DNA from: an uncultured Collinsella sp.
Lineage (GTDB): Bacteria; Actinomycetota; Coriobacteriia; Coriobacteriales; Coriobacteriaceae
Reading direction: 5' to 3'
DNA length: 64,000 bases
NCBI GenBank assembly: GCA_900548515.1
Contig: URKU01000004.1
Location: forward strand, 4,666 to 68,665
A program made the translations under genes and the position numbers. Below, one piece after another: positions 19,556-28,907 of this stretch; position 1 is the stretch's first letter; the number at the start of each line of letters is the position of its first letter. Below the pieces are notes generated by a model that was given only the letters and a program-made list of their open reading frames with translations, was not told where the DNA came from and did no database searches.

Positions 19556-20845
19556 CTAGCAGATGCAGCCGTCGGCGAGCGTCTGCTTACCGCCGACAAA
19601 CACATCGGTAGCACGACCGGTGAGCGTACGGCCGGCAAAACCGGAGTTCTCGGCGCGCGACTCGTAACCGTCCTCGCCGACCGTCCAGGTGGCAGAGGGG
19701 TCGAACACGGTCAGGTCGGCAACGGAGCCCGCCTTGACCTGAACCTGGTCGAGGCCCAGGATCTCACGCGGCTTGATGGCCATGAGCTCGACCATACGGC
19801 CCATGCTCATCTTGCCCGTGTTGACCAGCTCGGTGAGTACGAGCGACAGCGAGGTCTCGAGGCCGATCATGCCAAAGGGCGCAAGCTCGAACTCGCGGGC
19901 CTTCTCCCACGGGGTGTGGGGAGCGTGATCGGTGACGATAGCGTCGACGGTGCCGTCGATGACGCCCTGACGGATGGCCTCGGCATCCTCCTCGGTACGC
20001 AGCGGCGGATTGACCTTGAGCGAGGTGTTGTAGGTCTCGTCCAGGTCGTTCTCGGTCAGGAACATGTGATGCGGGGTGGCCTCGCAGGTAACCTGAACGC
20101 CAGCGGCCTTACCGGCACGCACGATCTCCAGGCCATGGGCGGTGGAGATGTGCTGGATGTGCAGCTTGGCACCGGTCAGCTTGGCGATCTCGATGTCGCG
20201 GGCGATCTGGAGCTCCTCGCCGGCAGCCGGCCAGCCCTCGAGAGCCAGGCGGGTCGAGACCTTGCCCTCATTGATCTGGCCGTGACCGACCAGGTCCTCG
20301 TCCTGGCAGTGGCTCATAAAGACCTTGCCGAACATCTTGCCGTAGTCCATGCAGCGACGGAGCATGCCTGCGCCCTGCACGCCGCGACCGTCGTCGGTGA
20401 AGGCGACGGCGCCGTGGGCGACCATATCGCCCATCTCGGACATGGCCTCGCCCTTAAGACCGCGGGTCATGGCGCCCGACGGATAGACGCGGCAGTGGCC
20501 GACCTCGGCAGCGCGGGACTTGACAAACTCAACGACGGTACCGTTGTCGGTAACGGGGTCGGTGTTGGGCATGGCGCACACGCCGGTAAAGCCGCCCTTG
20601 GCAGCTGCGCGGGTGCCGCTCTCAATGTCCTCTTTGACCTCGTAGCCGGGCTCGCGCAGGTGGACGTGCATGTCCACCAGGCCGGGGACGAGGTACTTGC
20701 CGGAAAGGTCGCGGACCTCGGCTCCCTCGACGGCGAGATTCTCGCCGACCTCGGCGATCTTGTCGCTGTCAATCAGGACGTCAACGACACCGTCAAGCTC
20801 GACGGACGGGTCGACGACGTGGGCATTCTTAAGAAGCAAGGCCAT
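19556..20845 (-). CDS. pyrC: Dihydroorotase
   Basis: Zinc amidohydrolase that closes carbamoyl aspartate to dihydroorotate. The metal site HVHLREPG and the C-terminal DHAPHTPWEK are present, with CEATPHHMFLT between. The 429 residues and LREPG motif put it in the class I (PyrC of Gram-positive) group. ATG 20845 overlaps the end of pyrB by 17 bases. A gap of about 90 bases separates it from pyrK. Confidence 0.95.
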   Translation of the reverse strand: MALLLKNAHVVDPSVELDGVVDVLIDSDKIAEVGENLAVEGAEVRDLSGKYLVPGLVDMHVHLREPGYEVKEDIESGTRAAAKGGFTGVCAMPNTDPVTDNGTVVEFVKSRAAEVGHCRVYPSGAMTRGLKGEAMSEMGDMVAHGAVAFTDDGRGVQGAGMLRRCMDYGKMFGKVFMSHCQDEDLVGHGQINEGKVSTRLALEGWPAAGEELQIARDIEIAKLTGAKLHIQHISTAHGLEIVRAGKAAGVQVTCEATPHHMFLTENDLDETYNTSLKVNPPLRTEEDAEAIRQGVIDGTVDAIVTDHAPHTPWEKAREFELAPFGMIGLETSLSLVLTELVNTGKMSMGRMVELMAIKPREILGLDQVQVKAGSVADLTVFDPSATWTVGEDGYESRAENSGFAGRTLTGRATDVFVGGKQTLADGCIC

Positions 20846-21773
20846 TATCGGCACCTCCAAGCAGCAGATACAGGATAGCCATACGCACGCAGATACCGGC
20901 GTAGACCTGCTCCAGGATGACGGAGCGTTGCGGGTGGTCGGCCATATAGGAATCGAACTCGACGCCGCGGTTGATGGGGCCCGGGTGGCAGATAATCGCG
21001 TCGGGCTTCATGAGCTTCTCGCGGTCCTTGGTCAGACCGAAGAGCTTGTGGTACTCACGAATGGTCGGGAACGGGGCACCCTCGAGACGCTCCTGCTGCA
21101 CGCGCAGCATGTAAACGACGTCCAGCTCGGGCAGGACGGAATCGAGGTCGCTCGTCACGTGGTCGCAGCCCAGGACCTCGGGCGCCGGCGGCAGCAGCGT
21201 GCCGGGGGCGACGGCGTAGGTCTCGCAGCCCATGATCTTAAGGGCGGGAATCAGCGAGCCGCAGACGCGGGAGTGCGCGATATCGCCGACGACGGCGACC
21301 TTCAGACCGTGGAAGTCACCCTTGTGCTCCCAGATGGTGTACAGGTCGAGCAGGGCCTGCGTGGGATGGTTGTGCTTGCCGTCACCGGCGCAGATGACGC
21401 TCGCGGGCGAGTTCTGCGTGACGATGTAGGGAGCACCGGCGTGCTTATCGCGCACGACGATGCAGTCGATCTTGTAGGCGTTGAGGGTCTCGACGGTGTC
21501 GACGAGGCTCTCGCCCTTGACCGTGGAGGTCGAGGAGCCGCCAAAGTTGAGGCTGTCGGCCGAAAGACGCTTCTCGGCGAGCTCGAAGGAGCTGCGGGTG
21601 CGCGTCGAGGGCTCGTTGAACATGTTGACGATGGTCTTGCCCTTGAGCGTGGGGACCTTCTTGATGGCACGCTCGTTGACCTCGGAGAACGCCTTGGCGG
21701 TCTCGAGGATGAGCTTGATGTCCTCTTCGGAGTACTCGGTAATGTCGATCAGGTGCTTATGGTTGAACGCCAC
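20829..21773 (-). CDS. pyrB: Aspartate carbamoyltransferase
   Basis: Commits carbamoyl phosphate to pyrimidine synthesis. Carbamoyl-phosphate site STRTRSSFE, HPTQALLDLYTI and the aspartate loop region HPGPINRGVE are intact. I select GTG 21773 (314 residues, MAFNHKHLIDITEY) because GGAGGTGA, a full anti-Shine-Dalgarno complement, ends eight bases upstream; GTG 21785 sits on that element and is less likely. There is no pyrI regulatory chain next to it. Confidence 0.94.
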   Translation of the reverse strand: MAFNHKHLIDITEYSEEDIKLILETAKAFSEVNERAIKKVPTLKGKTIVNMFNEPSTRTRSSFELAEKRLSADSLNFGGSSTSTVKGESLVDTVETLNAYKIDCIVVRDKHAGAPYIVTQNSPASVICAGDGKHNHPTQALLDLYTIWEHKGDFHGLKVAVVGDIAHSRVCGSLIPALKIMGCETYAVAPGTLLPPAPEVLGCDHVTSDLDSVLPELDVVYMLRVQQERLEGAPFPTIREYHKLFGLTKDREKLMKPDAIICHPGPINRGVEFDSYMADHPQRSVILEQVYAGICVRMAILYLLLGGADNGLAS

Positions 21774-21777
21774 GGTA

Positions 21778-22374
<597 letters not shown>

Positions 22375-22400
22375 TCACATGTCTTGACTGCTGACACAGT

Positions 22401-22498
22401 CAAAAAAATAGATGCCCGACCGCTCAAAGCGGACCAGACACCCACAAGGAAGGGCTGCTCTTTGGCAGCTATGTAATTCCATGTGGGTATCTCGTACC
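22401..22498 (-). promoter_or_regulatory. Probable PyrR-dependent attenuator in the pyr leader
   Basis: Read on the minus strand, the leader first forms a nested stem-loop (22440-22498): ACCCACA pairs with TGTGGGT, GGAA with TTCC, and GCTGC with GCAGC around a CAAAGA hexaloop with an internal bulge. This resembles known PyrR-binding loops, whose hexaloop consensus is CNGNGA. Next comes a short CCGCT/AGCGG hairpin (22420-22432) followed by seven T (22402-22408), the terminator. Seen: the structures. Inferred: PyrR binding and UMP control. Confidence 0.65.
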
Positions 22499-22752
22499 CC
22501 TTTAATGGTCAAGGGATAGTGTAACCAACCTCGAGCTTAATTGCGAGCATAAATACAGAGCAAACCGTAAACGGAGCCCAATGCTTCATAAACCTATATA
22601 TATTTGTGGGACGAGCTTGAAAACGCACGCACGAGCTGGCATAATCCCCTCTGCTGCACGCAAATCGGATCTACGTCCAGGGCCGTGGCGTGAGCACTAT
22701 CGCCAAAAGAGGAGTATCTCTGTGTAGATTACGCACAGGGAGCTGCTTCTGT

Positions 22753-22763
22753 GCTATAGTTCA
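22753..22763 (+). promoter_or_regulatory. Probable -10 region for rpmB
   Basis: TATAGT lies about 55 bases upstream of the rpmB start in the sequence TGTGCTATAGTTC. No convincing -35 hexamer is seen at 16-18 bases. The AAGGAGGG ribosome site for rpmB is at 22801-22808. Confidence 0.4.
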
Positions 22764-22814
22764 GGCTTGTTTGTTAACGCGACATGTTCGTTTGTCGCCC
22801 AAGGAGGGTCAGTT

Positions 22815-23003
22815 ATGTCCAAAGTTTGCGAAGTTTGCGGTAAGCACCCCGTTGCCGGTCGCTCCATCAGCCACTCTCACCGCGTCACCAACCGTAAGTT
22901 CCGCCCCAACATCCAGCGCGTGTACGTCGTCGTCGATGGTCACCGTCGCAAGATGAACGTTTGCTCCACCTGCCTCAAGTCCGGCAAGGTTGCGCGCTCC
23001 TAA
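22815..23003 (+). CDS. rpmB: 50S ribosomal protein L28
   Basis: Large-subunit protein of 62 residues. It starts MSKVCEVCGKHPVAGRSISH and has the paired cysteines CEVCGK and CSTCLK of the zinc-binding (C+) L28 form. The core RVTNRKFRPNIQRV is diagnostic. AAGGAGGG lies seven bases upstream of ATG 22815. It is monocistronic and ends in a strong terminator. It is the only plus-strand gene left of 23 kb. Confidence 0.95.
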   Translation: MSKVCEVCGKHPVAGRSISHSHRVTNRKFRPNIQRVYVVVDGHRRKMNVCSTCLKSGKVARS

Positions 23004-23071
23004 ATAAGGTCTTACCAACAAGTACCTCGGACTCTCCGGGTCAAAGACCTCGCGTTCATATAGAACTTACC

Positions 23072-23105
23072 AAAGGCGCCCTCCCCTGCGGAGGGCGCCT
23101 TTTTG
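23072..23105 (+). terminator. Rho-independent terminator of rpmB
   Basis: GGCGCCCTCC pairs with GGAGGGCGCC around a CCTGC loop, followed by TTTTT. It lies 70 bases after rpmB. Confidence 0.93.
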
Positions 23106-23107
23106 CA

Positions 23108-23352
23108 CTCATTGGGGACAGACTTATATGAGGGTTTGCAGATGTCAAAGGGATCATAGCGCAGCTGGTATGCCTTGTAACTAACGGTACGCCTCGAGCG
23201 AGTCGGACGCACCTTACACGGGATTGAAATGGATGTAATCGAGTAGCTGCACCACCTGTGTGTCCGACTCAACCGCGACCCGCGAATAGCGATTATCAAA
23301 CAGATGTCCCGTTTTCCCATTGAAATACTCATGAGAGTCTGTCCCCAATGAG
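23108..23352. mobile_element. Small element bounded by perfect 17-bp inverted repeats, carrying a transposase remnant
   Basis: CTCATTGGGGACAGACT at 23108-23124 is repeated exactly, inverted, at 23336-23352. The 245-bp unit contains a fragment of a REP-associated Y1 transposase on the minus strand. The GGGGACAGACT ends are of the kind that flank such transposases. It is best read as a deletion derivative of a larger element, now unable to move by itself. Confidence 0.7.
23214..23335 (-). pseudogene. REP-associated Y1 transposase fragment
   Basis: A minus-strand frame reads EYFNGKTGHLFDNRYSRV, continues with VESDTQVVQLLDYIHFNPV and stops at TAA 23214-23216. This is the central-to-C-terminal block of Y1_Tnp (IS200/RAYT-like) transposases, with the GHLFDNRY and YIHFNPV signatures. 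The N-terminal HUH motif and catalytic tyrosine region are absent. The fragment is about 40 residues long and has no start codon. Confidence 0.7.
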
Positions 23353-23382
23353 CGGGGAGATGGAGCAGGCAGATAGTTTTAG

Positions 23383-23414
23383 TTAAAACGCTTCATTTTA
23401 TTGAAGCGGTTTAG
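23383..23414. promoter_or_regulatory. Inverted-repeat operator candidate upstream of adhE
   Basis: TTAAAACGCTTCA (23383-23395) faces TGAAGCGGTTTAG (23402-23414), about 95 bases before adhE. The core TAAAACGCTT resembles the cre/LacI-family operator half and recurs upstream of ppdK. The controlling protein is unknown. Confidence 0.45.
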
Positions 23415-23505
23415 TGTGCCTTTTACGGGAATCTTACCGTTCACCGAATTATTTCTTGCTATCATGCAAGGCGTAGGGTAAATCTCCGATCGCAAGGAGA
23501 CACAA

Positions 23506-26154
23506 ATGGTGAAAAAGTCACCGGAAAACACTACTCCCGCAATTGTGGACAACGTAGAGGCGCTTGAGGCTAAGCTCGCTCAGATGCGAGAGGCCCAGGC
23601 GCTTTTTGCTACGTACACGCAGGAGCAGGTCGACAAGATCTTCTATGAGGCCGCCATGGCCGCCAACAAGGCTCGTATCCCGTTGGCGAAGATGGCCATC
23701 GAGGAGACCGGCCGCGGCGTTCTTGAGGACAAGGTCATCAAGAACCACTACGCCGCAGAGTACATCTACAACGCTTACAAGAACACCAAGACCTGTGGCG
23801 TTCTGGAGCGCGACGAGGCTTACGGCATCACCAAGATCGCCGAGCCCATCGGCATCGTGGGCGCCGTCATCCCGACGACCAACCCCACCTCCACCGCGAT
23901 CTTCAAGACGCTGATCAGCCTGAAGACCCGCAATGCCATCATCATCTCCCCGCACCCGGCTGCCGCCAAGTGCACCATCGCCGCCGCCAAGCTCGTGCTT
24001 GACGCCGCCGTCAAGGCCGGCGCCCCCGAGGGCATCATCGGCTGGGTCGATGTCCCCTCCATCGAGCTGACCAACATGGTCATGCGCGACGTCGACATCA
24101 TCCTCGCCACCGGTGGCCCGGGCATGGTCAAGGCCGCCTACTCCTCGGGCAAGCCCGCCCTGGGCGTTGGCGCCGGTAACACCCCGGTCGTCATCGACGA
24201 CACCGCCGACGTGCTGCTCGCCGTCAACTCCATCATCCACTCCAAGACCTTCGACAACGGCATGATCTGCGCTTCCGAGCAGTCCGTGACCGTCATCGAC
24301 ACCATCTATGACCAGGTCAAGGCCGAGTTCCAGAAGCGCGGCTGCTACTTCGTCAAGCAGGGTGCCGAGATGGAGGCCCTGCGTGCCGCCATGTTCAAGA
24401 ACGGCGCCCTCGATCACCGCATCCCCGGCATGGCTGCCGCCAAGATCGCCGAGCTCGCCGGCATCGAGGTTCCCGCCAAGACCAAGATCCTGATCGCCGA
24501 GGTCACCTCCACCGACCCCGCCAAGGAGGAGTTCTCCCACGAGAAGCTCTCCCCGGTCCTGGCCATGTATCACGCCAAGGACTTCCAGGAGGCCGTCGAC
24601 AAGGCCGAGCACCTGGTGCTCGCCGGTGGCCCGGGCCACACCGCCTCTCTGTACGTGCACCCCGCCCAGGCCGAGAAGATCAGCCTGTTCGAGCACGTCA
24701 TGAAGGCCTGCCGTATCGTCATCAACACCCCGTCCTCGCACGGCGGCATCGGTGACCTGTACAACTTTGGCATGAAGCCGTCTCTGACCCTGGGCTGCGG
24801 CTCCTGGGGCGGCAACTCCGTCTCCGAGAACGTTGGGGTGAAGCACTTGATCAACGTTAAGACTGTGGCCGAGCGCCGTGAGAACATGCTGTGGTTCCGC
24901 GCTCCCGAGAAGGTCTACTTCAAGAAGGGTTCCACGCCCGTCGCCCTCGACGAGCTGGGCAACGTCATGGGCAAGAAGCGCGCCTTCATCGTCACCGACC
25001 AGTTCCTCTTCAAGAATGGCAACACCCGCGCCATCGAGGCCAAGCTCGACGAGATGGGCATCGCCCACGACTGCTTCTACGACGTCGAGCCCGATCCGTC
25101 GCTGCAGTGCGCACGTCGCGGCGCCAAGCAGATGGCTCTCTTTGAGCCGGACGTCATCATCGCCGTCGGCGGTGGCTCCGCTATGGACGCCGGCAAGATC
25201 ATGTGGATGATGTACGAGCACCCCGAGTGCAAGTTTGAGGACATGGCCATGGACTTCATGGACATCCGCAAGCGTATCTTCACCTTCCCCGAGATGGGCA
25301 AGAAGGCCTATTTCGTCGCCGTCCCGACCTCTTCGGGTACCGGCTCCGAGTGCACGCCGTTCGCCATCATCACCGACAAGGAGACCGGCATCAAGTGGCC
25401 GCTCGCCGACTACGCGCTGCTCCCCAACATGGCTATCGTTGACGCCGACAACTGCATGACCGCCCCGCGCGGCCTGACCGCTGCCTCCGGCATCGACGTC
25501 ATGACCCACGCCATCGAGTCCTACGTCTCCATCATGGCTTCCGACTACACCAAGGGCCTCTCCGAGCGCGCTGCCAAGCTCGTCTTTGAGAACCTGCCCT
25601 CCAGCTTCACGAACGGCGCCAAGGACCCGCACGCCCGCGAGGAGATGCACAACGCCTCCTGCATGGCCGGTATGGCCTTCGCCAACGCCTTCCTGGGCCT
25701 CAACCACTCCATGGCTCACAAGCTCGGCGCTTTCCATCACCTGCCCCACGGCATCGCTAACGCCGTCATCCTGACCCGCGTCATGCGCTACAACGCCGCC
25801 GAGGCTCCCGTCAAGATGGGTACCTTCTCCCAGTATCCTTACCCCAACGCGCTGCACAACTACGCCGAGATGGCCAAGTACTGCGGCATCGAGGGCAAGG
25901 ACGACAAGGAGGTCTTCGAGAACTTCATCACGAAGCTCGAGGAGCTCAAGGACTTCATCGGCGTCAAGAAGACCATCGCCGACTACGGTGTTGACGAGCA
26001 GTACTTCCTCGACACCCTCGACGAGATGACCGAGCAGGCATTCAACGACCAGTGCACCGGCGCCAACCCGCGCTACCCGCTCATGAGCGAGATCAAGGAG
26101 CTCTACCTGGACGCCTACTACGGCCGCGAGCCCCAGGACTACGCCGTCTGCTAG
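23506..26154 (+). CDS. adhE: Bifunctional acetaldehyde-CoA/alcohol dehydrogenase
   Basis: Fermentative enzyme that reduces acetyl-CoA to acetaldehyde and then ethanol, recycling NADH; the family forms spirosomes. The N-terminal CoA-acylating aldehyde dehydrogenase (about residues 20-450) has the GVGAGNTPVVID cofactor loop and catalytic cysteine in GMICASEQS. The C-terminal iron alcohol dehydrogenase (about 460-870) has VGGGSAMDAGK, TSSGTGSECTPF and the metal histidines in FANAFLGLNHSMAHKLG. The 882 residues are full length. Codon use is very biased to C-ending codons, so expression is probably high. ATG 23506 follows AAGGAG. Confidence 0.97.
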   Translation: MVKKSPENTTPAIVDNVEALEAKLAQMREAQALFATYTQEQVDKIFYEAAMAANKARIPLAKMAIEETGRGVLEDKVIKNHYAAEYIYNAYKNTKTCGVLERDEAYGITKIAEPIGIVGAVIPTTNPTSTAIFKTLISLKTRNAIIISPHPAAAKCTIAAAKLVLDAAVKAGAPEGIIGWVDVPSIELTNMVMRDVDIILATGGPGMVKAAYSSGKPALGVGAGNTPVVIDDTADVLLAVNSIIHSKTFDNGMICASEQSVTVIDTIYDQVKAEFQKRGCYFVKQGAEMEALRAAMFKNGALDHRIPGMAAAKIAELAGIEVPAKTKILIAEVTSTDPAKEEFSHEKLSPVLAMYHAKDFQEAVDKAEHLVLAGGPGHTASLYVHPAQAEKISLFEHVMKACRIVINTPSSHGGIGDLYNFGMKPSLTLGCGSWGGNSVSENVGVKHLINVKTVAERRENMLWFRAPEKVYFKKGSTPVALDELGNVMGKKRAFIVTDQFLFKNGNTRAIEAKLDEMGIAHDCFYDVEPDPSLQCARRGAKQMALFEPDVIIAVGGGSAMDAGKIMWMMYEHPECKFEDMAMDFMDIRKRIFTFPEMGKKAYFVAVPTSSGTGSECTPFAIITDKETGIKWPLADYALLPNMAIVDADNCMTAPRGLTAASGIDVMTHAIESYVSIMASDYTKGLSERAAKLVFENLPSSFTNGAKDPHAREEMHNASCMAGMAFANAFLGLNHSMAHKLGAFHHLPHGIANAVILTRVMRYNAAEAPVKMGTFSQYPYPNALHNYAEMAKYCGIEGKDDKEVFENFITKLEELKDFIGVKKTIADYGVDEQYFLDTLDEMTEQAFNDQCTGANPRYPLMSEIKELYLDAYYGREPQDYAVC

Positions 26155-26172
26155 TTTTAGCACGGTTTTTAA

Positions 26173-26209
26173 CGGCGGGGGTGCACGGGTGTTTCACACA
26201 CCCCCGCCG
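26173..26209 (+). terminator. GC-rich hairpin after adhE
   Basis: CGGCGGGGGTG pairs perfectly with CACCCCCGCCG (26173-26183, 26199-26209). The T-tract is poor (TCGCTTCT), so it may only partly terminate or may stabilise the adhE 3' end, allowing readthrough into the downstream gene. Confidence 0.6.
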
Positions 26210-26242
26210 TCGCTTCTATCGCATCGTTGAAAGGATGCAACC

Positions 26243-27007
26243 ATGCTGCTACCCGATTCCAAGACCGAGCTCGTCCGCCGTGGCAACAAGGTCGTTTACG
26301 ACCTGGGCGACAAGATCGTCAAGGTCTTTAACGAGACCAAGCCTGTCTCCGACGTGTTCAACGAGGCTTTGAATCTTGCCCGCATCAATGAGTGCGGCAT
26401 CCGCAGCCCCAAGGCGCTCGAGGTTTCCCAGCTCGAGAACGCCAACGGCTGGGCGCTCGTGACCGAGAAGGTTCCGGGCACCACCCTTGCCGAGAAGATG
26501 ACTGCCGAGCCCCAGCGCTTTGGTGAGTACCTCGAGATGTTCGTCGACCTCCAGATCGAGATCCACGGCTACACCTCCCCGCTGCTCAACCGTCAGCGCG
26601 ACAAGTACGCCCGCATGATCGACAGCCTTGATCAGCTCAATGCCACCACGCGCTACAACCTTCAGGAGCGTCTGGACGGCATGACCAAGGAGTTCAAGGT
26701 CTGCCACGGCGACTTCAACCCCTCCAACGTCATCGTCGGCGACGACGGCCAGCTCTATGTGTGCGACTGGGCACACGCTACCCAGGGCTCCCCTGCTGCC
26801 GACGTTGCCACCACCTACCTGCTCTTCGCCCTCAACAGCAAGGACCAGGCCGAGGCCTACCTGGAGCTCTACTGCGACCGCGCCGACATGCCCATGCAGG
26901 TCGTGCGTCAGTGGACGAGCATCGTCGCCGCTTCCGAGCTCGCTCGTAAGCGCAACGTGAACGATGAGTTCCTGAAGAACTGGATCGACGTCGTCGATTA
27001 TCAGTAA
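26243..27007 (+). CDS. Phosphotransferase of the aminoglycoside/choline kinase-like family
   Basis: A 254-residue soluble protein with the kinase-like phosphotransferase fold. An N-terminal lobe carries DLGDKIVKVFNE. The catalytic loop is CHGDFNPSNVIV (Brenner motif, about residues 152-163) and the metal-binding Asp is in YVCDWAHATQGSP. The substrate cannot be told from sequence: small-molecule or metabolite kinase is as likely as drug resistance. ATG 26243 has AAAGGA upstream. It follows adhE by 88 bases and shares its C-rich codon style. Confidence 0.8.
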   Translation: MLLPDSKTELVRRGNKVVYDLGDKIVKVFNETKPVSDVFNEALNLARINECGIRSPKALEVSQLENANGWALVTEKVPGTTLAEKMTAEPQRFGEYLEMFVDLQIEIHGYTSPLLNRQRDKYARMIDSLDQLNATTRYNLQERLDGMTKEFKVCHGDFNPSNVIVGDDGQLYVCDWAHATQGSPAADVATTYLLFALNSKDQAEAYLELYCDRADMPMQVVRQWTSIVAASELARKRNVNDEFLKNWIDVVDYQ

Positions 27008-27043
27008 TATCTGAGCGATTTATTTCGCATCGGAGGCACAAGA

Positions 27044-27076
27044 AAAACCCCGCAGCTCATATGGGCTGTGGGGTTT
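27044..27076 (+). terminator. Terminator after the phosphotransferase gene
   Basis: AAAACCCCGCAGC pairs with GGCTGTGGGGTTTT, followed by CCTTTT. It can function from the plus strand; an A-run lies on the other side, so some bidirectional activity is possible. Confidence 0.85.
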
Positions 27077-27106
27077 TCCTTTTAGATATCGAGGATGCCA
27101 CAAAAT

Positions 27107-27155
27107 AAAAGGACGGCCCCGCATCTCCCCGATCTGGAGAAATGCGGGGCCGTCC
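27107..27155 (-). terminator. Rho-independent terminator of proS
   Basis: GGACGGCCCCGCAT (27111-27124) pairs with ATGCGGGGCCGTCC (27142-27155), with an inner CTCC/GGAG extension. On the minus strand it runs into TTTTATTTTG. Confidence 0.9.
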
Positions 27156-27185
27156 CGTATATCGAACTACAAGCGAAATCGTCGA

Positions 27186-28907
27186 TTAACGACGGGCCGC
27201 CTTAACAAGCTCGGCAACCTTGGCGACGACCTCGTCGATCGCCACGTCCTCACGCTCGCCCGTGGCACGGTCCTTGAGCTCCACAGTACCATTCTTGAGG
27301 CCACGCTTACCCAGAACGACCTGATACGGGAAGCCCATAAGATCGTTGTCGGCAAACTTAAATCCGGGACGCTCGTCACGATCATCGACGACGACCTCGA
27401 TACCCTCGGCGCACAGGCCATCAACGATCTGCTCGCAGACGGTAGCGCACTCCTCCTTCTTGAGATCGAGCGGAATCACCGCGACCTCGTACGGGGCAAC
27501 GGAGACCGGCCAGACGATACCGTGCTCGTCGTTGTGCTGCTCCACGACGGCAGCGAGCGAGCGGGACACACCAACGCCGTAGCAGCCCATGATGAGCGGC
27601 TTCTCCTTACCGTCCTCGTCCATAAAGGTGGCACCCATGGCCTCGGAATACTTGGTGCCCAGCTGGAAGACCTGAGAGACCTCGATGCCGCGGGCAGCGG
27701 AGAGCGGCTTGCCGCAGTGCGGGCAGGGGTCGCCGGCGACAACGGTGACCAGATCGGCCCACTCATCGACGGTAAAGTCGCGCTCGGGGCAGGCACCGGT
27801 AAAGTGATAATCGACCTCGTTGGCACCGCAGGCCCACTGCTTGGAATCGCGCAGGCTCTCGTCGCACACCAGACGGATGCCCTCGGGCAGGTTGACCGGT
27901 CCGATAAAGCCCTTGTGCAGGCCGTTCGCTTGAAGCTCCTCGTCGGTCATCATGCGGTAGCCCTTGCCAAAGACATGCTCGGCCTTGCAGTCATTGAGCT
28001 CGTGGTCGCCCGGGACAATGGCCACGACCGGCTTGCCCTCGGAGTCGATGAGTGCCAGCGACTTTCGCGTGCCGTTCTCGGGGAAGCCGAAGAACTTGGC
28101 GACGGCCTCGATGGTGCCCATACCCGGAGTCTCGACCTTGGTGATCGTGCCATCGCCGGGGCCCTCGGTCACAACGACCTTGGTGCTTGCAGCCTCGTCA
28201 TCGGCAGCAAAACCGCAATCGTCGCAGTAGACGAGCGAAGCCTCGCCGGCGTCGGCAAGAGCCATGTACTCGACGGAAGTGTCGCCGCCGATCTCGCCGG
28301 AGTCGGCGACAACGGGCAGAGCCTTGATGTAGCAGCGCTCGCAGATGTTAGCGTAGGCCTGCTTCATCTTGTCGTACTCCTCCTGCAGGCTCTCCTGCGT
28401 GGCGGAGAAGCTGTAGGCGTCCTTCATGATGAACTCGCGACCGCGCATCAGGCCAAAGCGGGGACGGAACTCGTCGCGGAACTTGTCCTGAATGTGGTAC
28501 AGGTTGACGGGCAGCTGTTTGTAGGAGCGCAGCTCATTGCGCACCAGGGCCGTGACGGTCTCCTCGTGGGTGGGACCCAGGACGAACTCGCGACCGTGAC
28601 GGTCGTCAAAGCGCACAAGCTCCTTGCCATAGGCGTCGATGCGGCCGGACTCACGCCACAACTCGGCGTCGACCATGATAGGCATCATAAGCTCCTGGGC
28701 ACCGGCAGCGTCCATCTCGTCGCGCACGATATTCTCGATCTTGCGGATCGAGCGCCATGCGAGCGGCAGATAGGAATACAGGCCGGCGGCCTCTTTGCGG
28801 ATCATGCCGGCACGGAGCAGCAGGCGGTGGCTGGCGAGCTCAGCGTCCGCCGGATCCTCTTTGAGCGTCGGCGCATAGAGCTTAGACATATACATTGCTC
28901 GGGTCAT
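27186..28907 (-). CDS. proS: Proline--tRNA ligase
   Basis: Class II synthetase charging tRNA-Pro. The 573 residues match the bacterial form with an editing INS domain (about residues 230-390) inserted between motifs 2 and 3. Seen: the N-terminal LLRAGMIRKEAAGLYSYLP, motif 2 region FRDEFRPRFGLMRGREF, and motif 3 GCYGVGVSRSLAA. ATG 28907 has GAGGAG six bases upstream, directly at the ispG stop, so the two are coupled. Last gene of the rpsB/tsf-to-proS stretch, closed by a terminator. Confidence 0.96.
   Translation of the reverse strand: MTRAMYMSKLYAPTLKEDPADAELASHRLLLRAGMIRKEAAGLYSYLPLAWRSIRKIENIVRDEMDAAGAQELMMPIMVDAELWRESGRIDAYGKELVRFDDRHGREFVLGPTHEETVTALVRNELRSYKQLPVNLYHIQDKFRDEFRPRFGLMRGREFIMKDAYSFSATQESLQEEYDKMKQAYANICERCYIKALPVVADSGEIGGDTSVEYMALADAGEASLVYCDDCGFAADDEAASTKVVVTEGPGDGTITKVETPGMGTIEAVAKFFGFPENGTRKSLALIDSEGKPVVAIVPGDHELNDCKAEHVFGKGYRMMTDEELQANGLHKGFIGPVNLPEGIRLVCDESLRDSKQWACGANEVDYHFTGACPERDFTVDEWADLVTVVAGDPCPHCGKPLSAARGIEVSQVFQLGTKYSEAMGATFMDEDGKEKPLIMGCYGVGVSRSLAAVVEQHNDEHGIVWPVSVAPYEVAVIPLDLKKEECATVCEQIVDGLCAEGIEVVVDDRDERPGFKFADNDLMGFPYQVVLGKRGLKNGTVELKDRATGEREDVAIDEVVAKVAELVKAARR

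Noticed and set aside
23518..26163. Open frame of 881 codons antisense to adhE
   Set aside because: It mirrors adhE almost exactly and is explained by strong C-ending codon bias, which removes stops from that antisense frame. It has Val/Gly/Leu-rich, repeat-poor sequence with no family features.
26243..27007. Annotation as an aminoglycoside resistance gene
   Set aside because: Only the general phosphotransferase fold is visible; nothing supports a drug substrate, and the backbone-like codon use speaks against recent resistance transfer.
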